Source of the DNA: Pseudomonadota bacterium
GTDB taxonomy: Bacteria; Myxococcota_A; UBA796; GCA-2862545
Length of the DNA: 50,769 nucleotides
Direction of reading: 5' to 3'
Assembly: GCA_005776945.1 (NCBI GenBank)
Contig: SXOB01000021.1
Coordinates: 1 to 50,769 of the forward strand
In this document: positions 37,323-44,488 of the stretch, in pieces
Numbering within the stretch: the first letter of the stretch is position 1
Layout: each line of letters begins with the position of its first letter
Notes under the pieces: model-generated
Told to the model about the DNA's origin: nothing
The model's database searches: none
The model's input: only the letters and a program-made list of their open reading frames with translations
Program-made: the position numbers and the translations under genes

Positions 37323-37352
37323 CGAAGCCCCGGCCGAGCGGCCGAGGCTTCG
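37323..37352. terminator. bidirectional hairpin between TPR and FHA-AgmX genes
   Basis: CGAAGCC-C-CGGCC and GGCCG-A-GGCTTCG form a 12-bp stem with one C/A mismatch and a GAGC loop, between the stops at 37244 and 37373. Read on the minus strand it is followed by a short T-rich run (TCGTTTC), so it suits termination of the FHA-AgmX gene best. Confidence 0.7.
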
Positions 37353-37372
37353 AAAGTGACGGCCGCGACCGC

Positions 37373-39274
37373 CTACCCCGGCGAGAAGATGAAGGGGTAG
37401 CTGACGATGACGATGCCGCCTCCCTTGGGCTCGGGGAACTGCATGCGGAGGAAGCGCCCGACGATGCAGGTCTCGACCGCGCTGTTGTTCATCGTCGTGG
37501 TCTTCGCGCTGGCCGAAGAGACCGTGCCGTCCTTGGCGATGGTGAACTTGATGACGATCTTGCCGCCGAGCGCGGGGTTCTTCGTGAGTTCGCGCTGGTA
37601 GCAGTACCGGATCTGGTTCATGTGGCGCTTGACGACTTCGTCGATGAGGCTGCGGTCAAGGCTGCCGACGATGATGGGGTCGCCGCCGACGCCGCCGATC
37701 CCGCCTTCGCCCTTCGCGCCGAAGTTGCCACCGCCCGAGCCGTAGCCGCTGGCGCCCGAGCCGATGCCTTTCGTGCCGAGGCCACCGAGACCTTCCGCCG
37801 TGCCGCCGCCGCCGAGGCCGCCGCCGCGGGCGCCGAGGCCGCCGGACCCGAATTGGGTGCCGTTGGCGCCGATGAGGCCGCCGATGCCGCCCTTGAGGTC
37901 CTGCGAGAGGCCGGAGGCGCCGAAGATCTGGTCCATGCTGCTGTCGTTCATGGCACCGAGGACGCCGGCGTTCTCGGCAACCTTGCGGTCGATCTCGAGT
38001 TTCTTGAGTTCGACCTTGTTGCCCTTCGCCTTGTCGATCTTGGCTTCCTTCTTGCCGACTTTGCCCTCTTCCTTCTTCGCCTTGGCGCCTTCGCCCGCGT
38101 CAGGGTTCGCTTCGGGCTTCTTCGTCTTCTCTTCGGGCGGCTTTTCCAGGAGCAGCTCGACCATGCGGTCGGACAGCTCCACGGTGTCGTTCTCGAGCGT
38201 CGGCCCGATGTACGTCATCAGCAGCGCGAACATGAGGAAGAGGAAGGTTCCGAAGCCGACCATGCCGTTGAACGCGCCGTCGTTGTCCGACGTGGTGCGG
38301 GCGACGAGGCGACGCACCGGGTGGGCAAGGTGGGCGAAGAAGACGATGCCGTCGTTGTCGACCATCAGGCGCATGCCGTCGATGACCGGAATCTTCCAGC
38401 CTTCACCTTCGGCGGTGGCTTTCCCATCCGCAGCGAGTTCGGCAAAGGTGTACCGCTTCTCGCCGATGTCCGCGAAACCGTCCCAGCCCTTGGGAACGTG
38501 GGCGACGTAGCCCTCCTTGTCGGACCGGAAGAGCGTGTATTCGGCCTCGTTGGGGAGGCTGCCGTAGGGCACGTAGAAGTCGTTTTTGCGCTCGGCGACG
38601 ATGTCCGACCACAGGGGCAGGGCGTAGGGCAGCACATGCCGGACGGGGCCCGAGACCCAGCCCATGTCGACGCCGAGGAAGTGCCACTTGAAGCCGCTCG
38701 ATTCCCCGAGCTTGATCTCATGGCTTTCCCGGGCGTACTGCCGCGTTTCCACGAGCAGCTGGCCCCAGATCTGGGTGACCTCGAGGAGGGGCGCACGGTC
38801 CTTGAACTTGGTTCCCTGATTCGTGCGCATCATGAATGCGACGCTGTCTTCGAACGGGCCGTGGTCGTCGTGGCTTGGTGCGGCCGAACCCGGGTCCGTG
38901 GCCGGGTCGGCGTCCTCGGACACCGTCGCCGCGGTCGAAGCCGCGACGTCGGCGGCGGCCGGTGCATCGACGGTGACCGCGATCTCAAGGTCGCCGATCG
39001 CGAAACGGCTGCCCGAGGCCAACTCGGCGTTGGCCACCTTCTCGCCGCCGACGCGGATGCCGCCTTCGGCGCCAAGGTCCAGGACCGTCACCGAGCCGCC
39101 CTCGACGTTGAGCACAGCGTGCAGTTCGGCCACGCCTTCGCCGGAAACGGGCAACATGGCCGCGCCGCCCGATCCGATCGTGACGCTGGGTTCCGTGAAC
39201 GACACACGGGCCAACGACGTGTCGCCACGAAACACCTCGACGGTGATCGAGGCGGGGGTGTTGGTACTTGCCAT
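37373..39274 (-). CDS. FHA-domain protein with AgmX/PglI C-terminal domain
   Basis: ATG 39274 follows GGAGGCCGAT and gives 633 residues. Residues about 10-100 are an FHA-like domain (GSGGAAMLPVSGEGVAELHA, LDLGAEGGIRVGGEKV). A folded region (about 160-310) precedes one TM helix (GTFLFLMFALLMTYIG, about 345-360), a KKEE/KAKK-rich linker, a glycine-rich collagen-like stretch (GGIGGLIGANG...GGLGGGG) and the AgmX/PglI domain (IDEVVKRHMNQIRYCYQREL, GGKIVIKFTIAKDGTV). In myxobacteria such proteins (GltJ/AgmX, GltG) belong to gliding motility and TonB-like envelope machines. Role here is inferred. Confidence 0.85.
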   Translation of the reverse strand: MASTNTPASITVEVFRGDTSLARVSFTEPSVTIGSGGAAMLPVSGEGVAELHAVLNVEGGSVTVLDLGAEGGIRVGGEKVANAELASGSRFAIGDLEIAVTVDAPAAADVAASTAATVSEDADPATDPGSAAPSHDDHGPFEDSVAFMMRTNQGTKFKDRAPLLEVTQIWGQLLVETRQYARESHEIKLGESSGFKWHFLGVDMGWVSGPVRHVLPYALPLWSDIVAERKNDFYVPYGSLPNEAEYTLFRSDKEGYVAHVPKGWDGFADIGEKRYTFAELAADGKATAEGEGWKIPVIDGMRLMVDNDGIVFFAHLAHPVRRLVARTTSDNDGAFNGMVGFGTFLFLMFALLMTYIGPTLENDTVELSDRMVELLLEKPPEEKTKKPEANPDAGEGAKAKKEEGKVGKKEAKIDKAKGNKVELKKLEIDRKVAENAGVLGAMNDSSMDQIFGASGLSQDLKGGIGGLIGANGTQFGSGGLGARGGGLGGGGTAEGLGGLGTKGIGSGASGYGSGGGNFGAKGEGGIGGVGGDPIIVGSLDRSLIDEVVKRHMNQIRYCYQRELTKNPALGGKIVIKFTIAKDGTVSSASAKTTTMNNSAVETCIVGRFLRMQFPEPKGGGIVIVSYPFIFSPG

Positions 39275-39287
39275 ATCGGCCTCCGAA

Positions 39288-39366
39288 GCTCGTTTCGAGC
39301 GGCTTGGCTGGTCCCCTGACGGGGCCGGTGGGCAAAGCCCGACCAAACGGCCGGTACTCTCACCGG
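39288..39366. promoter_or_regulatory. structured region with four hairpins in divergent intergenic DNA
   Basis: Four short stems lie in succession: GCTCG/CGAGC around TTT (39288-39300), CCCC/GGGG around TGAC (39313-39324), GGT-GGGC-AAA-GCCC-G-ACC (39327-39344) and CCGGT/ACCGG around ACTCTC (39351-39366). On the minus strand they would form the 5' leader of the FHA-AgmX gene, ending next to its ribosome-binding site; on the plus strand they precede the DUF502 gene. No known riboswitch was identified. Confidence 0.45.
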
Positions 39367-39481
39367 ATCGACGGAAGACCGCCAAGAAGATCGAGTCAGC
39401 TTCCCGTCAATCCGGATGACCGCCGGGCGCCCTCACCGGTTCCTCTCCAACGGTCAAGGGGTTGCCAAAGGGTGTGACGGG

Positions 39482-39498
39482 CTCCGGTCTTTCCGGAG
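39482..39498 (+). promoter_or_regulatory. hairpin overlapping the DUF502 ribosome-binding region
   Basis: CTCCGG (39482-39487) and CCGGAG (39493-39498) pair around TCTTT, and the right arm overlaps a GGAGG sequence ahead of the DUF502 start. It could mask translation initiation. Confidence 0.4.
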
Positions 39499-39513
39499 GG
39501 GCCACCGGGGACT

Positions 39514-40194
39514 ATGGGTCGTGTTCGGGGGCCGACCGTGTGGCGTGATCAGGTGCGCAGGACGTTTCTGGCTGGGTTGTTGGCCCTGCTACCTCTCTAC
39601 ATCACCTACGCAGTCCTCCACATCGTCTTCGACATCGTGGACAAGCCCTTGGGCGGCCGGATCGATGCGATTCTGAGCGAAGCGCTCGGTCAACCCATTC
39701 ACGTCCCGGGCTTGGGCCTGCTTTTGACGGTCGTGGCCGTCTTCGTGATCGGCGTACTCACGCGGCTCGTCCTGTTCCGACAGATCCTGTCCGCAGTCGA
39801 CGGCCTGCTCGACCGCGTGCCCATCGTTCGGTCGCTCTACAACGCGAGTCGCCAGATCGTGCGTCCGTTCACGGACGAACACGCGCTGCCCTTCAGTGAG
39901 GTCGTGATCTGCGAGTACCCGATGGTGGGCCGGTACACGTTGGGCTTTGTGGCCTCGGCCAACGTCACCGACGATCCCACCGACGATCGGTTGGTCGTGT
40001 TCTTTCCAAGCAACCACCTCCACCTTGGCTACCCGGTGATGTTGCGGCGCGCGGACGTCGTCCGCGTCGACATGACCGTCGAGGACGCCATCAAGTTCTT
40101 CGTGAGTTGCGGCGTGATTTCGTCGACGGACCTCGTCCGGTGGCAAGGACAGGTGCTCGACGTAGGCCGCGCGACGCCACCCGCCTCGAGCTGA
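39514..40194 (+). CDS. DUF502 family membrane protein
   Basis: A 226-residue protein with two TM segments (FLAGLLALLPLYITYAVLHIVF and LLLTVVAVFVIGVLTRLV), then LLDRVPIVRSLYNASRQIV and LGFVASANVTDDPTDDRLVVFFPSNHLHLGYP, the pattern of the DUF502 family. Family members are widely distributed integral membrane proteins of unknown function, some linked to envelope stress. Start at ATG; GTG 39538 or 39553 would also leave TM1 intact. Confidence 0.85.
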   Translation: MGRVRGPTVWRDQVRRTFLAGLLALLPLYITYAVLHIVFDIVDKPLGGRIDAILSEALGQPIHVPGLGLLLTVVAVFVIGVLTRLVLFRQILSAVDGLLDRVPIVRSLYNASRQIVRPFTDEHALPFSEVVICEYPMVGRYTLGFVASANVTDDPTDDRLVVFFPSNHLHLGYPVMLRRADVVRVDMTVEDAIKFFVSCGVISSTDLVRWQGQVLDVGRATPPASS

Positions 40195-40244
40195 CAGTTG
40201 CGGGTTCGACGGCGGCGGGCGATGAACCGCGCGGTGGAGGCGGC

Positions 40245-40487
40245 GTGGATCTGTTGATGCCGGCCCAGATCGAGCGCATCTACGCGGTGACGGCCGCCCA
40301 GGGGTGCAATCGCAACTTCGTGGTCGTTCCGCTGGCCACGGGCCCGGTGGAGGCGTTGATGATCCTTCCCGACGGGAAGGTCTACCTGCGCAGCCCGCCC
40401 CTCACGCAGTTCGAGGACTGGTTGGCCGGCCTTCCTGCTCGGGTGGCGAAGCTCGACCTCGCGCGGTCGCGCCGCCCGGACGCCTAG
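40245..40487 (+). CDS. small conserved-looking protein of unknown function
   Basis: GTG 40245 behind ggtggaggcgg gives 80 residues: a short hydrophilic protein with MPAQIERIYAVTAAQG, FVVVPLATGPVEALMILPDG and EDWLAGLPARVAKLDL. Strand-helix mix without TM segments or known motifs. It ends directly before the GTG of the MFS transporter (no gap), so it could be a cytosolic partner of that transporter. Confidence 0.6.
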   Translation: MDLLMPAQIERIYAVTAAQGCNRNFVVVPLATGPVEALMILPDGKVYLRSPPLTQFEDWLAGLPARVAKLDLARSRRPDA

Positions 40488-41807
40488 GTGAGCGGCCGCT
40501 TCCTCGACATGGACCGCCGGCAATGGCTGGTCCTGTTTGCGGCTTGGCTGGGTTGGGGTTTCGACGTCTTCGACGGGTTGCTGTTCAACTACGTGGCGCC
40601 GGCCTGTGTGCCGACATTGCTCGGCCTCGAGTTGGGGACGCCGGAGGCCAAGTCGGCCACCTTGTGGTGGGGCGGCGCGCTGACGAGTCTGTTGCTCGTG
40701 GGTTGGGCGATCGGCGGCATCATCTTCGGCCGCGTCGCGGACCGCATCGGCCGCAAGCGCACCCTGATGCTGACGATGGCGCTGTACTCGATCGGGACGG
40801 CCGCGTGCGCATTTGCGCCAAACATCTGGGTGTTGGCGGTCTGCCGCCTGGTCGCGAGCCTCGGTATCGGCGGTGAGTGGGCCGCCGGCGCGAGCATGGT
40901 CGCCGAGGTCGTCCCCGAAAAGCGCAGAGTCGAGGCTGGGGCCCTGCTCTACACGTCGGCGCCCGCCGGGCTCTTCCTTGCGAGCTTCGTCAACTGGCAG
41001 ATCGCGGGCGTCGCGTTTGCGTCCGACCCCGAGACGTCGTGGCGCTACGTCTTCCTCTGCGGTCTGGCCCCTTCGTTCGTGGCCTTCGCCGTCCGGTTCA
41101 TGATCGATGAGCCCGAGCGCTGGAAGGCCGCGGGCCCGGCAGTCGACGTGGGCCTGGCGGACTTGTTCACGCCTGCGATGCGGCGTGCGACGTTCAGCGG
41201 CCTGTCGATGGCGCTCGTTTGCCTCGTGATGTGGTGGAGCTGCAACGCGTTCATCCCGACCATCGCGGCCGGGCTCGCCCAGGTCGAGGCGTCGGCCAAG
41301 GGCCTGGACAAGCTGGCGACGACCGAGCTCATCGAGTCTTTCAAGGCGACGTCGACGAACCTGTTCAACCTCGGCGGGCTGATCGGCACCCTGCTGACGG
41401 TGCCTGCGGCCAAGTACCTGGGGCGCCGCGCGATGTTCGGCGTGTACTTTGTGGCTTCCGCGGCCGCGATCTACGGCGCCTTCGGCCTCGACGTGCCCCC
41501 GTCTTGGCGGTTGTCGATGTACTTCCCCATCGGCCTTACGGTCTTCGGCGTCTTCGGCAGCTTCACCTACGACTTGCCGGAGCTGTACCCCACGCGCTTG
41601 AGAGCGACGGGGGCGGGCTTCTGCTACAACGCCGGCCGCGTCATCGCGGCGGCAGGGCCCTTTCTCGTGGGCTCGATCGCGAGCCGTGGCGCGGACGCGC
41701 TGCAGGCGGCGACGTCGGTCCTCGTTTTGGTGGCTGTGGTGCCTCTGTTGGGCGTGCTGCTGTTGCCTTGGGTGATCGAGACGAAGGGGCGAGCGCTCGA
41801 AGACTGA
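40488..41807 (+). CDS. MFS transporter
   Basis: A 439-residue protein with twelve predicted TM helices. The MFS loop signature DRIGRKRTLML occurs after TM2, and LASLGIGGEWAAGASMVAE with EVVPEKRRVEAG in the second helical pair is typical of the sugar-acid or aromatic-acid:H+ symporter branch; the C-half has ELYPTRLRATGAGFCYNAGR. Substrate is not predictable; the DVFDG and R-x-x-x-T-x-A groups suggest a metabolite acid. GTG start abutting the previous stop; ATG 40509 is an alternative. Confidence 0.87.
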   Translation: MSGRFLDMDRRQWLVLFAAWLGWGFDVFDGLLFNYVAPACVPTLLGLELGTPEAKSATLWWGGALTSLLLVGWAIGGIIFGRVADRIGRKRTLMLTMALYSIGTAACAFAPNIWVLAVCRLVASLGIGGEWAAGASMVAEVVPEKRRVEAGALLYTSAPAGLFLASFVNWQIAGVAFASDPETSWRYVFLCGLAPSFVAFAVRFMIDEPERWKAAGPAVDVGLADLFTPAMRRATFSGLSMALVCLVMWWSCNAFIPTIAAGLAQVEASAKGLDKLATTELIESFKATSTNLFNLGGLIGTLLTVPAAKYLGRRAMFGVYFVASAAAIYGAFGLDVPPSWRLSMYFPIGLTVFGVFGSFTYDLPELYPTRLRATGAGFCYNAGRVIAAAGPFLVGSIASRGADALQAATSVLVLVAVVPLLGVLLLPWVIETKGRALED

Positions 41808-41912
41808 GGCAGAAACGGCCACCGACCGGGCCGATACTGTGACACAACGCTGGCACTGGGGTCATGGCGGGGTCGGGCCCTCGTGATACACGCGCCGCCC
41901 TTTGGAGGCCAC

Positions 41913-42263
41913 GTGGTGTGGGCTCAGGTTGCCGTGTACGCCGCCGCTGTGGTCGTGCTTGGTGCGGCCTTCCTCGTGATCTCCTCCTTGGTCCGACCGA
42001 GTCGCTTCAAGGCCGAGAAATTCGAGCCCTACGAGTGCGGCGTGCCGCTCATCGGCGACAACCGCGACCGCTTCTCGGTGCGGTTCTACCTCGTCGCCAT
42101 CATGTTCATCTTGTTCGACATCGAGACGGTCTTCATGATTCCATGGGCCGTTCTCTACAAGCCGCTGGGTGTGGCGGGTCTCGTGGAGGTCGGCATCTTC
42201 TTCGCCGTCCTCGGCTTCGGCCTGATCTACCTGTGGCGCCGGGGAGGCCTCGAATGGGACTAG
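41913..42263 (+). CDS. nuoA: NADH-quinone oxidoreductase subunit A
   Basis: Three TM helices with the loop [20 protein letters not shown] and [16 protein letters not shown]. The GTG GTG pair at 41913/41916 follows GGAGG (41904-41908) and fits the usual length of about 116 residues; GTG 41883 would add ten residues without a good ribosome-binding site. First gene of the complex I operon. Confidence 0.93.
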   Translation: MVWAQVAVYAAAVVVLGAAFLVISSLVRPSRFKAEKFEPYECGVPLIGDNRDRFSVRFYLVAIMFILFDIETVFMIPWAVLYKPLGVAGLVEVGIFFAVLGFGLIYLWRRGGLEWD

Positions 42264-42739
42264 ATTCCTGGATGGCAGAAGGCGCGATGACGACGCGCGT
42301 CACGGACCTGGTGTCGTGGTCGCGCAAAAACAGCATGTGGCCGATGCCGTTCGGCGTCGCTTGTTGCGCCATCGAGATGATGGCGACGCTGAGCAGCCGC
42401 TACGATCTGGCCCGGTTTGGCGCCGAGGCGATTCGGTTCTCGCCCCGGCAGTCGGACCTCATGATCGTGTCGGGCCGCATCAGCCTGAAGATGATGCCCG
42501 TTCTCGGCAAGATCTGGGAACAGATGCCCGAGCCGAAATGGTGCATCTCCATGGGGGCCTGCGCCTCCTGTGGCGGCGTCTTCGACACCTACGCGATGAT
42601 CCAGGGCATCGACCGGTTCATGCCGGTTCACGTCTACGTGCCCGGCTGCCCGCCTCGGCCCGAGAGCCTGATCGACGCCGTCATCAAAATTCAAGAGATC
42701 ATCACCACGGAACGGGCGAACCGCGCCGTGTCGGCCTGA
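42254..42739 (+). CDS. nuoB: NADH-quinone oxidoreductase subunit B
   Basis: ATG 42254 behind ggggaggcctcga gives 161 residues and overlaps nuoA by ten bases. The N2 [4Fe-4S] ligands are present: the adjacent CC in [17 protein letters not shown] and [10 protein letters not shown]2 is the cluster that passes electrons to quinone. Confidence 0.95.
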   Translation: MGLDSWMAEGAMTTRVTDLVSWSRKNSMWPMPFGVACCAIEMMATLSSRYDLARFGAEAIRFSPRQSDLMIVSGRISLKMMPVLGKIWEQMPEPKWCISMGACASCGGVFDTYAMIQGIDRFMPVHVYVPGCPPRPESLIDAVIKIQEIITTERANRAVSA

Positions 42740-42746
42740 GCGACCC

Positions 42747-43241
42747 ATGAGCCTGCAAGACGACGTCATCGCCGACCTCAAGGCGCGCTTCGCCGACCGC
42801 GTGCTCGGTGAAGGGTCCCACGTGGGTCAGCGTTGGCTGGATGTGAAGCGCGAAGGGATCCTGGACCTGTTGCGCGCTTGTCGTGACGACCACGGCTGCG
42901 ACGTCCTCATGGACCTTTGTGGGGTCGACTGGCTCGACAAGGGCATGCCCGAGCGCTTCTGCGTGGTCTACGAGCTCGTGAACCTCAAGAAGGCCGAGCA
43001 CGTCCGCATCAAGGCCTGGGTTCCCGAAGACGACCCCGAGATCGATACGGCGTCGGACCTGTGGAAGGCCGCCCCGTGGGCGGAGCGCGAGGTCTACGAC
43101 ATGTACGGCCTGACCTTCCGCGGCCATGGCGACCTGCGCCGAATCCTGCTTCCCGACGCCTACCAGGGCCACCCGCTACGCAAGGACTACCCGCTGGTGG
43201 GTCACGGCGAGCGTCAGAACTTCCCCCGCTACGGGCTGTAG
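42747..43241 (+). CDS. nuoC: NADH-quinone oxidoreductase subunit C
   Basis: A 164-residue 30-kDa-type subunit of the peripheral arm with the signature AAPWAEREVYDMYGLTF and HPLRKDYPL. It is separate from nuoD here, unlike the NuoCD fusion of Escherichia coli. Confidence 0.93.
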   Translation: MSLQDDVIADLKARFADRVLGEGSHVGQRWLDVKREGILDLLRACRDDHGCDVLMDLCGVDWLDKGMPERFCVVYELVNLKKAEHVRIKAWVPEDDPEIDTASDLWKAAPWAEREVYDMYGLTFRGHGDLRRILLPDAYQGHPLRKDYPLVGHGERQNFPRYGL

Positions 43242-43249
43242 AGGCAACG

Positions 43250-44488
43250 ATGGACCGCCCGACGCGCATTCCGATGGAGATCGAGGAGCAGGTCGAGGGC
43301 GACCTCGGCAGCAAACGTATGGTCGTCAACTTCGGGCCTCAACACCCGGCGACCCACGGCACGCTGCGCGCCATCCTCGAGATCGAAGGCGAAACCGTCA
43401 CGGGGATCGACCTCGAGATCGGGTACCTGCACAGCGGCTTCGAGAAGATCGGCGAATACCGGACCTGGAATCAGGGCGTCGTGATCAGCGACAGGATGAA
43501 CTACCTGTCGCCGCTCTGCAACAACGTCGGCCTCTCCTGCGCCATCGAGAAGTTGATGGGCATCGAGGTGACGCCGCGCTGCGCCGCCATCCGCGTCATC
43601 CTCTACGAATTGAGCCGGATTTCGGACCACATCATCAGTGTCGGCCTGCAGGCGATGGACCTCGGCGCCTTCTCCGTGATGTTGTGGAGCTTCATCGAGC
43701 GCGAGAAGCTCTACGACATCTTCGAGAACGTGACCGGGGCGCGGCTGACGACCAGCTACACGCGCGTTGGCGGGCTCCTCAAGGACGTGCCCGACGACTT
43801 TGAAGACCAAGTCCGCGCGTTCATGGTCAGCGGACTCAAGACCCTTCGCGAGATGGAGGGCATGCTCAATACGAACCGGATCTTCATCGACCGGTGCAAG
43901 GGCGTCAACGCGATCAGTGCCGAAGACGCGGTCAGCTACGGCGTCACCGGCCCGCTCCTCCGCGCGTGCGGCATCGCCTACGACGTCCGCAAGGCCCATC
44001 CATACCTTGGCTACGAACAGTACGATTTCGAGGTTCCGACCGAGACCGGCGGCGACGTCTGGGCGCGGTACCGCGTGCGCGTCCGCGAACTCTACGAGTC
44101 CTTCAAGATCGTCGATCAGGCGCTGACGCGGCTGCCAAAGGGCCCCGTCGGCGTTCCCGTCCCCGAGGTTGTCATCCCGACCAAGGACCAAGGGAACAAG
44201 CCCAACGGCGGCATGGAAGGCCTGATCTACCACTTCAAGAACTACATGTACGGCCACGGCCTGCCGGTTCCGGTCGGCGAGGTCTACATGGCGACCGAAG
44301 CGCCCAATGGCGAGCTCGGGTACTACTTGATCTCGGACGGTGGCCCCAAGCCGTGGCGCTGGCGCGTTCGCCCGCCCAGCCTCTACAACTACCAGGGCTT
44401 CCCGGGTATGTGCCGCGGCGGGCTCGTTTCCGACGTCGTCGCCGGCCTGTCGAGCCTCAACATCATCGCCGGGGAGTTGGACCGGTGA
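43250..44488 (+). CDS. nuoD: NADH-quinone oxidoreductase subunit D
   Basis: ATG 43250 after gaggcaacg gives 412 residues, the 49-kDa subunit. Quinone-chamber motifs are intact: FGPQHPATHGTLR, GYLHSGFEKIGE, and LYELSRISDHI, with the C-terminal SDGGPKPWRWRVRPPSLYN. Stop overlaps the next GTG as GTGA. Confidence 0.95.
   Translation: MDRPTRIPMEIEEQVEGDLGSKRMVVNFGPQHPATHGTLRAILEIEGETVTGIDLEIGYLHSGFEKIGEYRTWNQGVVISDRMNYLSPLCNNVGLSCAIEKLMGIEVTPRCAAIRVILYELSRISDHIISVGLQAMDLGAFSVMLWSFIEREKLYDIFENVTGARLTTSYTRVGGLLKDVPDDFEDQVRAFMVSGLKTLREMEGMLNTNRIFIDRCKGVNAISAEDAVSYGVTGPLLRACGIAYDVRKAHPYLGYEQYDFEVPTETGGDVWARYRVRVRELYESFKIVDQALTRLPKGPVGVPVPEVVIPTKDQGNKPNGGMEGLIYHFKNYMYGHGLPVPVGEVYMATEAPNGELGYYLISDGGPKPWRWRVRPPSLYNYQGFPGMCRGGLVSDVVAGLSSLNIIAGELDR

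Noticed and set aside
36779..39319. A long plus-strand open frame opposite the FHA-AgmX gene
   Set aside because: It overlaps the 3' end of the TPR gene in another frame and encodes low-complexity Glu/Arg-rich sequence without motifs.
39300..39370. A c-di-GMP-I riboswitch upstream of DUF502 or FHA-AgmX
   Set aside because: The GCAAAGCC and AAAC segments resemble it, but the conserved ACGCAAAGCC and GGGUUACCG parts are absent and the stems pair differently.
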